Shown here: piece by piece, positions 17,577-27,801 of the stretch
How the letters are laid out: every line of letters begins with the position of its first letter
Numbering within the stretch: position 1 is the stretch's first letter
Source: Sphingomonas sp. HMP6
GTDB taxonomy: Bacteria; Pseudomonadota; Alphaproteobacteria; Sphingomonadales; Sphingomonadaceae
Length of the DNA: 64,000 nt
Assembly (NCBI RefSeq): GCF_013374095.1
Contig: NZ_AP022672.1
Span: forward strand, 310,001-374,000
Direction: 5' to 3'
Notes under the pieces: generated by a model
Told to the model about the DNA's origin: nothing
Databases searched by the model: none
Seen by the model: the letters and a program-made list of their open reading frames with translations, nothing else
Translations under genes and position numbers: made by a program

Positions 17577-18953
17577 TCACTGTAGCGGCACGCTGCCGGT
17601 CTGCCACCCACCACCGAGTGCGCGGAACAAGGCGACTTGGGCTTGTGCAATAGCAAGATCGGACTGCGCCTGCGCCAGTGCGGCCTGGGCGCGGGTCCGC
17701 TCGGCGTCGAGCTGGATCAGGAAGTCGGCGTCACCCAGCCGGACACGTACGGCGGCGCGGCGAGCCGTCAGGTCCGCCTGCCTCAAGGCTGCACCGAGTG
17801 TGCCGTTGCGCCGGGCCTCGGCGTCATAGGTCGCCAGCGCGGTCTCGACTTCTCGCAGTGCCCGAAGAACCGCAACATCCCAACCTGCCAATGCCGCTCG
17901 CTCGGTGGCGCGCGCCTGTGCAATCCTTGCTCGAGCAGGCGCTTGATTCGGGAAAGCCCAACTAATCAGCGGCGAGGCGGTCGTGACGAAATTGCCAGTC
18001 AACAGGCCGACGGCACCGCCAATATTGACGCGGGGATACAAGTCGGCGCGCGCCACGCCGACACGGGCAGCAGCGGCGGCGAGGCGGCGTTCAGCTTCAC
18101 GGATGTCTGGGCGGCGAAGGAGCATGGCTTGTCCGTCACCGGTGGGGGACTTGGTGCGAAGCGTCGGCGGGGCGGCACAAGCGACCGGGTTGGCGCGCGC
18201 GTCAGCGGGTGGGCGGCCCTGCAACGTCGCCAGTCGGTAACGAGCGTTCGTCTGAAGCGCCTCATAGGGGGCGATCGTCGCGCGGGTTGTTTCGAGCAGG
18301 CTTGCCGATTGCGATACTTCCAGCGGTGATACCTCGCCAGCGCGGAACTGACTGCGTAGCGCTGCGACCGAGCGTTCCTGAACGCGCACCTGTTCGCCTG
18401 TGACACGCATGGCCTGTGTCGCCCCACATAACTCAACATAGGCGAGCACGGTATCGGCAGCGACAGCGACTCTTAGACCGTCGCGCGCGGCGGCCTGCGC
18501 CTCGGCGTCGGCGGCAGCAGCTAGTGCGCCCGATCGCAGGCGGCCAAAGAGATCTGCGTCCCAGCTTGCCGTTAGGGCAAGATCATAGTCGGTTGTCGGC
18601 ACGTTCGACGACGCGCTGGGCTGGCTGGCGCTGCCATCGATGGTGCCTGCGCTCTCTACGGTCGTTGATGGCAATCGCGCCGCACGTGCCTGTCGCAGCG
18701 CAGCGCGCGCACCGTCGAGATTGGCGTAGGCAACGCGCAGATCGGCATTGGTGGCGAGGCTCGCCTGAACCAGGCCATCGAGCACTGGATCGTTATAGAG
18801 CTTCCACCAGGCACCGGGGACCGGCGCAATCGAAGCGATAGGCAGGCTGGCAAATGGGCCGATCGCGGTCGGCGGGGCGATGGTCGCCGGGGGCGTTGGA
18901 GCCGTCATGCAACCGCCTGCGAGGAGCGTGATCGTGAGAGCGAGCCGCTTCAT
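17577..18953 (-). CDS. NodT-family outer-membrane efflux lipoprotein
   Basis: A 458-residue TolC-type channel. The signal peptide ends in a lipobox (LLAGGC, Cys at about residue 15), so the mature protein should be lipid-anchored. Residues of about 60-455 hold the two helical-hairpin repeats typical of NodT/OprM proteins; segments such as [11 protein letters not shown] and [14 protein letters not shown] are characteristic. It follows the RND pump gene with a 4-base overlap (18950-18953) and precedes the response regulator by four bases. It provides the outer-membrane exit for the second tripartite system. Confidence 0.88.
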   Translation of the reverse strand: MKRLALTITLLAGGCMTAPTPPATIAPPTAIGPFASLPIASIAPVPGAWWKLYNDPVLDGLVQASLATNADLRVAYANLDGARAALRQARAARLPSTTVESAGTIDGSASQPSASSNVPTTDYDLALTASWDADLFGRLRSGALAAAADAEAQAAARDGLRVAVAADTVLAYVELCGATQAMRVTGEQVRVQERSVAALRSQFRAGEVSPLEVSQSASLLETTRATIAPYEALQTNARYRLATLQGRPPADARANPVACAAPPTLRTKSPTGDGQAMLLRRPDIREAERRLAAAAARVGVARADLYPRVNIGGAVGLLTGNFVTTASPLISWAFPNQAPARARIAQARATERAALAGWDVAVLRALREVETALATYDAEARRNGTLGAALRQADLTARRAAVRVRLGDADFLIQLDAERTRAQAALAQAQSDLAIAQAQVALFRALGGGWQTGSVPLQ

Positions 18954-21900
18954 GCCGAGACTTCCGTCAGTTTGGTTTCGGCGGCCGGCTTTTCCTGGCC
19001 AAATCGCGCATAGAGAGCCGGCATCAGGAAAAGGTTGAGGAGGGTCGAGGAGACGAGCCCGCCCAGGATGACAATCGCCATTGGATGCTCGATCTCATGC
19101 CCTGGCTCGTCGCCGGCGATGACCAGCGGCAGCAGTGCAAGGCCCGCACAAAGGGCGGTCATCAGAATCGGCACGAGCCGTTCCTCAGCCCCTCGCAAGA
19201 TCAGCGCTGGGCCGAACGCCTCGCCCTCGACGCGGTGGAGATGGTCGTAGTGCGATAGCAGCATGATGCCATTGCGTGCCGATATGCCGATCACGGTGAC
19301 GAAACCGACCAGGGAGCCGAGCGAGAGAACACCTCCGGTCAGCGCCACCCCAACCACCCCACCGACCAGAGCGAAGGGCAGGCTAAGCGCGACGAGGGCC
19401 GTGATCCGTCCCGATCGGAACTCCAGCCAGACGAGCAGCAGAATGCCGATGAGGCACAGCAATCCCGTGCTCCACAGTCGCCGGCGTGATTCCTGGAGCG
19501 CGGCATATTCGCCCAGCACGCGAGGACTATAGCCGGTCGCGAATGGCACCTGCGCCACTGCGGCCTCAACGGCGCGGGCGACACCGCCCAAATCGGCACC
19601 TGCGACGTTCAGGGTCACGTCGATGCGGCGCTGGCCGTTTTCGCGCTTTACTTCGTTGGGAGCAGGCATGATCCGTACAGTGGCGACATCGCGCAGCCGT
19701 ACCGGCGCGCCGGTCGGTGCCTGGATCATCAGGTCGGCCAGCGCGTGCAAGTCGCCACGGACGGCTGGTTCGCCCCACAACGCGACGTCGAACGCCTTCT
19801 GGTCGCGGTAGATTTCGCCCAGCTTCTGCCCTGCAACCAGCGTTTGCGCTTGTCGGCGGACTTCGCCAGCGGTCAGGCCGAAGGTCGCAAGGTCGGCCGG
19901 GCGTGGAAGTACCTGTATCTGCGGCACGAGCACCTGCTGCTCGACCTTCAGGTCGGCGACACCGGGAATGTCCGCCACCTTGGCGCGCACCCGCTCGGCC
20001 GCCGCGCGCAGTTCGCCCTGATCGGGACCGAAGATGCGGACGACGACAGTTGCCCCAGCGCCGGTCAGCACTTCCTTAATACGCTCGCGCAAATAGGTCA
20101 GCACGTCGCGATAAAGGCCGGGATATCCATCGATCGCGGATTTGATCCGCGCGACGCTCTCGTCATAGGGCGCGTTTTCGTCGAGGCTGATCCACAGTTC
20201 GGTAAAGTTCGGGCCGACCACTTCATCGGCGGCTTCGGCACGGCCGATATGCGCGCCGAAATTGCGCACGCCGGGTATGGCACGCAGTTCCTTCGAGGCG
20301 CGGATGGTGATTCGGTCCATCGCTTCAATCGACGTCCCCGGCTTTTCAACGAAGTGCATCAGGAAATCGGTTTCGTGGAAGTCGGGCAAGAACTGGTCCT
20401 TGAAGCTGGCGTAGCCGAGGCCAGCCACCAGCAGTCCGCCCGCAACAATCCCGATGGCGAGGCTCGGGCGTTCGACCAGGCGGGGCAGCGCACCTGCGTA
20501 GCGACGCTTGATCGAAGCCACGAGCCGGGTGTCACGGTTGGCCTTCAATGGCGCATTGGGCAGCAAGAACAGGCACATCGCGGGCGTGACAACCAGCGCG
20601 ACCAGCAGGGACGCGGCGATCGCCAACACATAGGCAATGGCGAGAGGCTGGAAGAAGGTGCCGGCCACGCCACCGAGGAAGAAGATCGGCAGGAACACCA
20701 GCATCACGATCAGTGACGCAAATACGACTGCGGAGCGCACCTCGAGCGAGGCCGACAGCACGACATCGAAAGCCGACCTTGGATTGCCCGCCTCACGATT
20801 GAGCCGCAGGCGCCGCGCGATATTCTCGACATCGATAATCGCGTCATCGACCACTTCGCCCAGCGCGATGACGAGGCCCGCGATCACCATGGTGTTGATC
20901 GTCGCCCCGCTCCACAACAGGACCAGTCCCGCGCCGAGCAGCGACAATGGGATCGCCACCAGGCTGATCGTCGCCTGCCGCCAGTCTCGGGTGAACACGA
21001 ACAAAACGATCGCGACCAGCACGCAGCCGATCAGCAGTGCGCGAGTCAGGTTGTCGATCGAGCGTTCGATGAAGGTCGCGGGGCGAAAAATGGTTGTATC
21101 GACCTTCACGTCACGCAGTCCGGGGGCGAGTTCGGCGAGCGCGGCTTCCACATCGCGGGTCAGTTGCAAGGTGTTTCCGGTCGGCTGCTTCTCGACGATC
21201 AGCATCAGGCCGGGCACATCGTCGATGATCGCGTTGCCGATCGGAGCGGCGAACCCGTCGACCACCTGCGCCACGTCGCCGATCCGGACCGGCGCGTCAC
21301 CGCTTTGCTTGACGATCGCCTGGGCTAGATCGCCGGCGCTCTGGATCGCACTGGTCTGCTGCACGGCAAGCCGCTGGTTGGGCGTATCGACGAACCCGCC
21401 GCCACCGACCAGCACGGCATCGCCAGCGGCTGAGCGCAGTTCGGCAAGGGTCACCCCCGCCGCGCGCAGGCGGTCAGGATCGACGAGGATCTGCAATTGC
21501 CGGTCGCGCAGGCCCCAGATTGCGACATTGGCGACCCCAGGCACCGCCATCAACCGTGGCCGGATCGTCCAGCGCGCCAGCTCCGAGATCTGCATCTGAT
21601 CGAGCTTGGTCGAGGTGATGCCGATCTTCATCGCACGGCTGGTCGATGAAAGCGGTGGCAGCATGACTGGCGGCCGGGCTGCGGCGGGGAGGCGGGCCTG
21701 GGCCTGGGCCACGCGCTCCTGCACCAATTGGCGCGCGCGAATGACATCGGTGCCGCGCTTGAACAGGATCTGGACCGAGGACAACCCGAGTACCGATTTC
21801 GAGCGCAGCGTCGCAAGGTCAGGCACGCCGCTTACCGCCACCTCGATTGGGACAGTGACCAGACTTTCGACTTCTTCGGTCGACATGCCTGGCGCTTCGG

Positions 21901-22051
21901 TCTGCACCTCGACCATTGGCGGCGCGAATTCCGGAAAGACGTCGAGCGGGACGTCACCAGTGGCGCGCAAGCCGAGGACTACGAGGAGCGCCGCCATGGC
22001 GATCACCAGCACGCGCTGGGTCAGCGCGGCGCGAACCAGCCAGGCCAGCAT
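18950..22051 (-). CDS. RND efflux pump, CusA/CzcA superfamily (second system)
   Basis: A 1033-residue twelve-helix pump. It starts [20 protein letters not shown] and includes [17 protein letters not shown], typical of the heavy-metal RND branch. The fourth membrane segment reads [17 protein letters not shown]: the relay Asp and Glu are there, but with an added Glu, a DD pair and a further Asp, giving a much more acidic relay than the first pump or classical CzcA/CusA. This sub-branch is common in bacteria but its substrate is not settled, and metal efflux is the family-level expectation. Coupled upstream to the adaptor (TGATG) and downstream to the NodT gene. Confidence 0.88.
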   Translation of the reverse strand: MLAWLVRAALTQRVLVIAMAALLVVLGLRATGDVPLDVFPEFAPPMVEVQTEAPGMSTEEVESLVTVPIEVAVSGVPDLATLRSKSVLGLSSVQILFKRGTDVIRARQLVQERVAQAQARLPAAARPPVMLPPLSSTSRAMKIGITSTKLDQMQISELARWTIRPRLMAVPGVANVAIWGLRDRQLQILVDPDRLRAAGVTLAELRSAAGDAVLVGGGGFVDTPNQRLAVQQTSAIQSAGDLAQAIVKQSGDAPVRIGDVAQVVDGFAAPIGNAIIDDVPGLMLIVEKQPTGNTLQLTRDVEAALAELAPGLRDVKVDTTIFRPATFIERSIDNLTRALLIGCVLVAIVLFVFTRDWRQATISLVAIPLSLLGAGLVLLWSGATINTMVIAGLVIALGEVVDDAIIDVENIARRLRLNREAGNPRSAFDVVLSASLEVRSAVVFASLIVMLVFLPIFFLGGVAGTFFQPLAIAYVLAIAASLLVALVVTPAMCLFLLPNAPLKANRDTRLVASIKRRYAGALPRLVERPSLAIGIVAGGLLVAGLGYASFKDQFLPDFHETDFLMHFVEKPGTSIEAMDRITIRASKELRAIPGVRNFGAHIGRAEAADEVVGPNFTELWISLDENAPYDESVARIKSAIDGYPGLYRDVLTYLRERIKEVLTGAGATVVVRIFGPDQGELRAAAERVRAKVADIPGVADLKVEQQVLVPQIQVLPRPADLATFGLTAGEVRRQAQTLVAGQKLGEIYRDQKAFDVALWGEPAVRGDLHALADLMIQAPTGAPVRLRDVATVRIMPAPNEVKRENGQRRIDVTLNVAGADLGGVARAVEAAVAQVPFATGYSPRVLGEYAALQESRRRLWSTGLLCLIGILLLVWLEFRSGRITALVALSLPFALVGGVVGVALTGGVLSLGSLVGFVTVIGISARNGIMLLSHYDHLHRVEGEAFGPALILRGAEERLVPILMTALCAGLALLPLVIAGDEPGHEIEHPMAIVILGGLVSSTLLNLFLMPALYARFGQEKPAAETKLTEVSA

Positions 22052-23043
22052 CAGTGCGGTGTCCCGAACTCGGTGCCGAACAACTCGGCGGCGCCGTCGG
22101 TCACGACCTCCGCTCCGCGTTCAAGCCCGCGGGACAGTAAGGCGCGGTCGCCCGCGACGCTCGCAACCTCGATACGCTGACGGACATAGACATTTGGCGC
22201 GGTGCGCCGGTAGACCCACTCACCACCATATATATCGCGGACGATCGCCCCGGTTGGTACGGAGAGCCCGCTGTCCGTTCCGCCAAGTGACAGCGCGACA
22301 GCCACCCGCTGTCCGACACGATAGGTGCGGTCGCGGTTGTCGAGCGCGAAGAAAAGGTCAACGGTCCCCGCTGTCGCATTGGCCGACGGAGGCGCCTGTA
22401 CGGCGCGTGCGCTGCGCGGTGGAGCGGCAGCGTCGCCCAAGGGCCGTACGGTCGCCGCCCGACTCCGCTCGACGCTGCCAATGTCGGTCCCAAATACCGG
22501 TACGCGGACCCACAGTGTCGCCTGATTTCCCATTGCGCCCACCGATGGCCCAAGCAGTCGCCGCTGCGCCTTCGCTGCATCTGCCACGGCGCGTGCCGTC
22601 GCGAATCCTGCCGCTGCTTCATCGCGCGCGCGTACGCTGCCTGCTTCCTCACGGACCAGCGCATCGGCTCTGGCAAGAGCGATGCGCGAGAGACGAACGA
22701 GTGCTTGGGTTCGGGCGACCTCACCATCTGCGGCCGCCTGGCTGGCGCCGATCTGGGCAATGTTGCTGGTCGAGCCGGTAGGGACGCCGCCCGCGTCGGA
22801 GGGCGGCACGACGATTTCTCCGCTCGTCTCGCGCGTCCGGGTAGCGGAACTGTCACCGATCCGAACGACGCGAATGCCAAGCCGCCGCTGGGCTTGGGGC
22901 GTTAGCGTGAGTTGCAGGAGGTCTGCTTCGTGAGCAATCGCTTCAGCCTTGGCCGGTGCGACAGGTTTCGCTGAAGGTTCGTTGCCGCAGCCGTGGAGCA
23001 AAACCATCGGCAACAGCAGTACGGGGTGGAGCGCGCGCGTCAT
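22051..23043 (-). CDS. RND efflux adaptor, lipoprotein type (second system)
   Basis: The start at 23043 ([13 protein letters not shown]) is chosen because it opens a signal peptide with the lipobox VLLHGC at about residue 20; a longer frame upstream has no signal. The 330-residue product has a short membrane-proximal segment with [13 protein letters not shown], a reduced hairpin (about 95-150) and C-terminal beta domains. Compared with typical adaptors the lipoyl halves are hard to see. It is the first gene of the minus-strand efflux operon. Its promoter must lie in the 90-bp gap shared with the divergent gene at 23134. Confidence 0.8.
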   Translation of the reverse strand: MTRALHPVLLLPMVLLHGCGNEPSAKPVAPAKAEAIAHEADLLQLTLTPQAQRRLGIRVVRIGDSSATRTRETSGEIVVPPSDAGGVPTGSTSNIAQIGASQAAADGEVARTQALVRLSRIALARADALVREEAGSVRARDEAAAGFATARAVADAAKAQRRLLGPSVGAMGNQATLWVRVPVFGTDIGSVERSRAATVRPLGDAAAPPRSARAVQAPPSANATAGTVDLFFALDNRDRTYRVGQRVAVALSLGGTDSGLSVPTGAIVRDIYGGEWVYRRTAPNVYVRQRIEVASVAGDRALLSRGLERGAEVVTDGAAELFGTEFGTPH

Positions 23044-23133
23044 CACGCTTGGATAGGACAGCGCGATTGGGGCCAGCTTGGCAGTGCTATACAAAATCCC
23101 AATGTCGAGGCCGGCCGCTTTGGTTGTGGCAGA

Positions 23134-23940
23134 ATGAGTATACGTGAAGCGCGGGGGCGCTTGAAGGAAACCCATTACCTGACGAACCAGACCCGCAGCG
23201 CACTCGTCAAAGTGCCCTCCGTCACGTTGGCGTTCTGGATCATCAAGATCTTGGCGACCACGCTTGGAGAGACAGCCGGCGACACTGTCAGCATGACGCT
23301 GAACCTCGGCTATCTGGTTGGCAGCGCGATCTTTCTAGGCGTACTTGTCGTACTGGTTGCTTGGCAGATTGCCGCAACACGCTATCGACCTGCGCTTTAT
23401 TGGGCGACGATCATCGCATCGACGACTGCGGGCACAACGATGGCTGATTTCGCCACCCGCTCGCTTGGAATCGGATATGCGGGAGGGTTTGCGCTCCTGC
23501 TGACGCTGGTATTACTCTCCCTTTTCGTCTGGTATCGGACGCTGGGGTCGATATCCGTTGAGACGGTCCATGAGCCGCGGGCCGAACTGTTCTACTGGAT
23601 CACGATCACACTATCACAGACACTCGGCACTGCGCTCGGCGACTGGCTCGCTGACACCGGCGGCCTGGGCTACATCGGTGCCGCAGCGGTCTTTGCTACA
23701 GCGCTTTCGCTTTTGGCGACGGCATATTTCGCGACCAATATCAGCCGGGTCACGCTTTTCTGGTCTGCCTTCATCCTTACTCGTCCGCTGGGCGCAGCCG
23801 TAGGCGATTTTCTTGACAAGCCGCTCGATCATGGCGGGCTGGCGTTTAGCCGGCCACTGGCATCAGTTGTGCTCGCGGTTGCAATTGTCCTGCTCGTGGC
23901 TCTGCTTCCGAAGCGCGCTGCGACGACGATAATGAAGTAG
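23134..23940 (+). CDS. COG4705-type integral membrane protein with four internal repeats
   Basis: A 268-residue protein with about eight transmembrane helices. I chose ATG 23134 because hydrophobic, family-like sequence starts soon after (VPSVTLAFWIIKILATTLGE). The protein is four copies of a unit of about 55 residues: FWIIKILATTLGETAGD, YWATIIASTTAGTTMAD, YWITITLSQTLGTALGD and FWSAFILTRPLGAAVGD. Each carries an aromatic-Trp start, Thr/Gly packing residues and an Asp or Gly-Asp end, followed by a second helix. This matches a family of membrane proteins of unknown function (COG4705). It diverges from a metal efflux adaptor and precedes the ars operon, so transport or metal homeostasis is possible but not shown. 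Confidence 0.75.
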   Translation: MSIREARGRLKETHYLTNQTRSALVKVPSVTLAFWIIKILATTLGETAGDTVSMTLNLGYLVGSAIFLGVLVVLVAWQIAATRYRPALYWATIIASTTAGTTMADFATRSLGIGYAGGFALLLTLVLLSLFVWYRTLGSISVETVHEPRAELFYWITITLSQTLGTALGDWLADTGGLGYIGAAAVFATALSLLATAYFATNISRVTLFWSAFILTRPLGAAVGDFLDKPLDHGGLAFSRPLASVVLAVAIVLLVALLPKRAATTIMK

Positions 23941-23948
23941 CCGGAGGC

Positions 23949-23967
23949 AGGCGCGCGAGCCGCGCCT
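23949..23967 (+). terminator. Hairpin after the COG4705-type gene
   Basis: AGGCGCG and CGCGCCT form a perfect 7-bp stem around a 5-base loop, nine bases after the stop codon. There is no run of T after the stem, so it is either a weak intrinsic terminator or an RNA-stabilising hairpin. Confidence 0.4.
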
Positions 23968-24024
23968 ATTATGACGCTCCGAGACGGAAGGCGTTGCGCG
24001 CCGAGTTTCGCCAACGCCGTTATA

Positions 24025-24061
24025 TTGCCTGTTTTTAATATATCCTATAAGCTGGATATAT
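24025..24061 (+). promoter_or_regulatory. ars promoter with ArsR operator spanning the -10 and start codon
   Basis: An 8-bp perfect inverted repeat, ATATATCC (24038-24045) and GGATATAT (24054-24061), encloses TATAAGCT. A -35-like TTGCCT (24025-24030) and -10-like TATAAG (24046-24051) are 15 bp apart, which would place the transcript start at or next to the A of the arsR ATG at 24060. Repressor bound to both arms would sit on the -10 box and start site. Confidence 0.6.
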
Positions 24062-24392
24062 GGATAAAGAATCGGCCATCACAGCGCTCGGCGCACTCGC
24101 ACAAGGCACCCGCCTTGATGTGTTCCGGCTGCTGGTGCGGCATGAACCGGACGGCATGGCAGCGGGCGAGATCGCCCGCCAACTCGACGTGCCGCAGAAC
24201 ACCATGTCCGCGCACCTCGGCATCCTCGCGCGCGCCGGCATCGTGCGCTCCGAGCGGCATAGCAGGTCGATCCTCTACCGGGCCGATCTCGACGGACTGC
24301 GCGCGCTGACGCTGTTCCTCATCAAAGACTGCTGCGCCGGCGCACCTGAACTGTGTGCGCCGCTCCTGGCCGAACTCACCCCCTGCCGCTGA
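24060..24392 (+). CDS. arsR: ArsR-family arsenite-responsive repressor
   Basis: A 110-residue winged-helix repressor. The recognition region reads EIARQLDVPQNTMSAHLGIL. There is no Cys motif in the DNA-binding helix, unlike the classical E. coli type. Instead Cys91, Cys92 and Cys99 lie near the C-terminus (KDCCAGAPELC), similar to the Acidithiobacillus-type ArsR that binds As(III) with a C-terminal Cys cluster. The start ATG lies inside the right arm of the operator and has no proper Shine-Dalgarno sequence, so the mRNA may be leaderless. First gene of arsR-arsC-arsB-arsH. Confidence 0.9.
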   Translation: MDKESAITALGALAQGTRLDVFRLLVRHEPDGMAAGEIARQLDVPQNTMSAHLGILARAGIVRSERHSRSILYRADLDGLRALTLFLIKDCCAGAPELCAPLLAELTPCR

Positions 24393-24405
24393 AAGGACGC
24401 CCATC

Positions 24406-24846
24406 ATGAGCAAGAACGTGGCGGTCGATATCGTGATCTATCATAATCCAGAGTGCGGCACGTCGCGCAACACGCTGGCGTTGATCCGCAATGCCGGCAT
24501 CGAGCCGCATGTGGTCGAATATCTGAAGACACCGCCCTCGCGCGCGCTGCTGGTCGAGCTGATCGATCGCGCCGGGATCACGCCCCGCGATCTGTTGCGT
24601 GAGAAGGGCACGCCTTATGCCGAGCTGGGCTTGGGCGACACGTCGCTGTCCGACGACACGCTGGTGGACGCGATGATGGCACATCCGGTCGTCATCAACC
24701 GGCCGCTGGTTGTTTCACCGCTCGGCGTGAAGCTGTGCCGACCTTCCGAAGCGGTCCTCGATCTGCTGCCCGCGCCGCAACAGGGTGCGTTTGCCAAGGA
24801 AGACGGCGAAAAAGTCGTGGACGCCTCGGGTCAGCGCATCGCCTGA
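24406..24846 (+). CDS. arsC: Arsenate reductase, glutaredoxin-dependent type
   Basis: A 146-residue cytoplasmic enzyme that reduces As(V) to As(III) with glutathione and glutaredoxin. The catalytic Cys is in [11 protein letters not shown] near the N-terminus. The arginines that hold arsenate are seen in INRPLVV and LCRPSE, and the C-terminus [13 protein letters not shown] matches the plasmid R773-type enzyme closely. The start at 24406 (ATGAGCAAG) has AAAGGA upstream and fits the family N-terminus. It follows arsR by 13 bp, and its TGA overlaps the arsB ATG (TGATG). Confidence 0.95.
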   Translation: MSKNVAVDIVIYHNPECGTSRNTLALIRNAGIEPHVVEYLKTPPSRALLVELIDRAGITPRDLLREKGTPYAELGLGDTSLSDDTLVDAMMAHPVVINRPLVVSPLGVKLCRPSEAVLDLLPAPQQGAFAKEDGEKVVDASGQRIA

Positions 24847-26129
24847 TGTTGCTCGCGCTCGCTATCTTCGTCGCCACAATCGCGCTCGTTATCTGGCAGC
24901 CCAAGGGCCTCGGTATCGGGTGGAGCGCGATGGGCGGCGCGGCGATCGCGCTGCTCGTCGGGGTTGTCTCGCTCTCCGACGTGCCGGTGGTGTGGGCTAT
25001 CGTCTGGAACGCGACCGCGACGTTCGTCGCGATCATCATCGTCAGCCTGTTGCTCGACGAAGCTGGGTTCTTCGAATGGGCGGCGCTCCATGTCGCGCGC
25101 TGGGGCGGGGGGCATGGTCGCCGGCTATTTGTCCTGATCGTCCTGCTGGGCGCGGCGGTGTCCGCGCTGTTCGCCAATGATGGCGCGGCCCTGATCCTGA
25201 CGCCGATCGTCATCGCGATGCTGCGTGCGCTGGGATATAAGGACAAGGCGACGCTGGCGTTCGTGATGGCGGCGGGGTTCATCGCCGATACGGCCAGCCT
25301 GCCGCTGATCGTTTCCAACCTCGTCAACATCGTGTCGGCCGACTTTTTCCGGATCAGCTTTGCCAACTACGCCTCGGTGATGGTGCCGGTCGATCTGGCG
25401 TCGATTGCCGCAACGCTGGTCGTGCTGCTGCTGTTCTTCCGGCGCGATATACCGGCCAATTACGACGTGGCGCAACTCCGCGCGCCCGCTGACGCGATCC
25501 GGGACCAGGCCACGTTCAAGGCGGGCTGGGCCGTCCTCGCTTTGCTGCTCGCCGGCTTCTTCCTGCTCGAACCCCTCGGCGTCCCGGTCAGCGCGGTCGC
25601 CGCTGCCGGCGCGGTCCTCCTGCTCATCATCGCCGCGCGCGGCCACGTCATCCAGACGCGCAAGGTGCTGGCCGGCGCGCCGTGGCAGGTCGTGATCTTC
25701 TCGCTCGGCATGTACCTGGTCGTCTATGGCCTGCGTACTGCTGGGCTGACCGACTACCTGGCGGGCCTGCTCGATCGCAGCGCGCAAGGCGGAGTATGGG
25801 GCGCGGCGTTCGGCACCGGCATCATCGCCGCGCTGCTGTCGTCGGTGATGAACAACATGCCGACCGTGCTGGTTGGCGCGCTGTCGATCGACGCTACCCA
25901 CGCCACGGGCACTATCAAGGAAGCGATGATCTACGCCAACGTGATCGGCTGCGACCTCGGGCCGAAGATCACGCCGATCGGCTCGCTCGCGACGCTGCTG
26001 TGGCTGCACGTCCTCGGGCAAAAGGGCATCCGGATCGGCTGGGGCTATTACTTCAAGGTCGGCGCGACACTCACGATTCCGGTGCTATTGGTCACACTCG
26101 CCGCGCTCGCCATAAGGCTCAGTCTGTAA
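24846..26129 (+). CDS. arsB: Arsenite efflux permease ArsB
   Basis: A 427-residue permease with about 12 membrane helices. It is strikingly similar along its whole length to the enterobacterial Ars[14 protein letters not shown] near the N-terminus, [70 protein letters not shown], and [20 protein letters not shown] near the C-terminus. It exports As(III) and Sb(III). The start at 24846 is the first codon consistent with that N-terminus and overlaps the arsC stop. No arsA ATPase gene is present, so the permease probably works alone on membrane potential. Confidence 0.95.
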   Translation: MLLALAIFVATIALVIWQPKGLGIGWSAMGGAAIALLVGVVSLSDVPVVWAIVWNATATFVAIIIVSLLLDEAGFFEWAALHVARWGGGHGRRLFVLIVLLGAAVSALFANDGAALILTPIVIAMLRALGYKDKATLAFVMAAGFIADTASLPLIVSNLVNIVSADFFRISFANYASVMVPVDLASIAATLVVLLLFFRRDIPANYDVAQLRAPADAIRDQATFKAGWAVLALLLAGFFLLEPLGVPVSAVAAAGAVLLLIIAARGHVIQTRKVLAGAPWQVVIFSLGMYLVVYGLRTAGLTDYLAGLLDRSAQGGVWGAAFGTGIIAALLSSVMNNMPTVLVGALSIDATHATGTIKEAMIYANVIGCDLGPKITPIGSLATLLWLHVLGQKGIRIGWGYYFKVGATLTIPVLLVTLAALAIRLSL

Positions 26130-26866
26130 TGCCGCTTCGCACGCTCTCCGATCCTCACCATCTTCCAGCGCTCGATCGCCGCTATGCGCTTGAACGTCCC
26201 GCCCTCGGGTTGGGGGCCGGTGATCCTCCCCCGCGCATCCTGCTGCTCTACGGGTCCCTGCGCGAGCGATCCTATTCCCGGCTTTGCATCGAGGAAGCTG
26301 CCCGCTTGCTGCAATTTTTTGGCTGCGAGACGCGCATTTTTGACCCCTCCACGCTGCCGCTGCCCGATCAGGTCATTGGGGACGATCATCCCGCCGTCCA
26401 CGAGCTGCGCGAGCTATCGATGTGGTCGGAAGGGCATGTGTGGTGCTCTCCCGAACGCCACGGACAAGTTACCGGCATCATGAAAACGCAGATTGACCAT
26501 CTGCCGCTGAACATCGGTGGAATGCGTCCTACCCAGGGCCGCACGCTCGCGGTCATGCAGGTGTCGGCCGGATCTCAATCGTTCAACAGCGTAAATACCC
26601 TCCGCCTGCTCGGTCGTTGGATGCGGATGTTCACGATCCCGAACCAGTCGAGTGTCGCCAAGGCGTTCAACGAGTTCGATGACGCCAGGCGTATGAAGCC
26701 GTCGAGCTACTATGATCGGATCGTCGACGTGATGGAGGAGCTGGTGCGGTTTACTGTGCTGCTGCGTCCGCACGCAGCCCAACTGGTTGATCGCTATTCG
26801 GAGCGAAAGGAAGCGGGGGTGCCGATCGATACTGCTACCGATCTGTCAGCCATCGCGACCGCCTGA
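26129..26866 (+). CDS. arsH: ArsH NADPH-dependent FMN reductase / organoarsenical oxidase
   Basis: A 245-residue flavodoxin-like protein. The FMN phosphate loop is in [13 protein letters not shown], and the family segments [35 protein letters not shown] and FTIPNQSSV are all present. ArsH proteins use NADPH and FMN and oxidise trivalent methylated arsenicals to less toxic pentavalent forms. The ATG overlaps the arsB TAA (TAATG). It ends the ars operon; about 280 bp without a convincing gene follow. Confidence 0.93.
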   Translation: MPLRTLSDPHHLPALDRRYALERPALGLGAGDPPPRILLLYGSLRERSYSRLCIEEAARLLQFFGCETRIFDPSTLPLPDQVIGDDHPAVHELRELSMWSEGHVWCSPERHGQVTGIMKTQIDHLPLNIGGMRPTQGRTLAVMQVSAGSQSFNSVNTLRLLGRWMRMFTIPNQSSVAKAFNEFDDARRMKPSSYYDRIVDVMEELVRFTVLLRPHAAQLVDRYSERKEAGVPIDTATDLSAIATA

Positions 26867-27149
26867 GCGAGCGTCCGAACAGTTTTGACGGCGCCTTGTC
26901 GTGTCGTGCAAACGACACGCACCGACACGCTTATTACGACGCATGCCCAGACCGGGCCTTTCAACGACCACGACCAGAACGGCCGCGTCTGGGTCGGTGA
27001 CCCCGTTGCCAACCCGTGGCACAATATTGTTGCCGCGCGAACGGCGAGGGCAGGGACCTCGGCGGGGTTTGGTACGGCCACGTAACCACCTTGCCAGGCC
27101 GGTCTGATCAGCGCATTCTCGTTCACAAGAGGGCGGGGGATAACGTGAT

Positions 27150-27584
27150 ATGGCTGGACGGCTGCGACCGCCGATATGGTTCTGGTGCGTGACGATTGTG
27201 ATCGCGCTATGGGGCGCTGCCGGCGTTTTCGCTTTCTATGCCGATCGTACGATCGATGCGGCGGCGCTGGCGCGCCTCAGCGACTATGACCGGGCGTTTC
27301 GCGCGAATGAGCCTGCTTGGCAGGTCTGGGCTTACGGCATTGCGGTATGGTCTGGCATGATCGGCGCGATCGCCTTGCTGGCGCGGTCGCGCCACGCCCA
27401 CGCGATCTTCGTCGTATCGCTCGTGGCGATCGTGGCGATGTTCGGGTGGGTGTTCGTCGCGACCGACCTGATCGCGGTGAAGGGACCGTTAGTCTCGACC
27501 GCGTTCCCGACCTTCATCGCGGCGGCGGCGGTGTTCCAGATATGGTTCGCGGACACGGTCCGAAAACGCGGGTGGATCGGCTAG
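27150..27584 (+). CDS. Small four-helix membrane protein of unknown function
   Basis: A 144-residue protein with four predicted membrane helices (about 10-30, 60-80, 85-108 and 115-135). The loop between helices 1 and 2 contains DRTIDAAALARLSDYDRAF. Similar proteins occur in sphingomonads, often loosely labelled sugar transporters without evidence. I recognise no catalytic motif. ATG 27150 is preceded by GGGGGATAACGTGAT, which gives a reasonable ribosome-binding site. It converges with the XRE regulator, their stops being four bases apart. Confidence 0.65.
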   Translation: MAGRLRPPIWFWCVTIVIALWGAAGVFAFYADRTIDAAALARLSDYDRAFRANEPAWQVWAYGIAVWSGMIGAIALLARSRHAHAIFVVSLVAIVAMFGWVFVATDLIAVKGPLVSTAFPTFIAAAAVFQIWFADTVRKRGWIG

Positions 27585-27588
27585 GCCG

Positions 27589-27801
27589 TCACCCTTCCCA
27601 TTGGAACACATCGTCGAGCGGCTTGCCAAAGACGTGCGCGATGCGGAACGCCGCTTCCAGCGTTGGCGAATATTTCCCCGCCTCGATCGCCGCGATCGTC
27701 TGGCGCGTGACGCCGATCCGCTCGCCGAGTTCGGCCTGGGTCATTTCGCCGGCCATGAAGCGCAGTGTGCGGATCTGGTTGGCGATCATGGGCTTTGCCA
27801 T
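27589..27801 (-). CDS. Small XRE-family transcriptional regulator
   Basis: A 70-residue protein that is almost entirely one Cro/CI helix-turn-helix: TQAELGERIGVTRQTIAAIE is the two-helix motif, followed by KYSPTLEAAFRIA and the family ending DDVFQWE. Such minimal regulators are usually co-transcribed with a small membrane protein, as here. The gene overlaps the preceding membrane gene by 16 bp on the same strand. It probably autoregulates the pair. Confidence 0.88.
   Translation of the reverse strand: MAKPMIANQIRTLRFMAGEMTQAELGERIGVTRQTIAAIEAGKYSPTLEAAFRIAHVFGKPLDDVFQWEG

Noticed and set aside
26794..27126. 110-codon minus-strand frame after arsH
   Set aside because: It overlaps the arsH end, has no recognisable domain and no start signal; the gap is probably non-coding.
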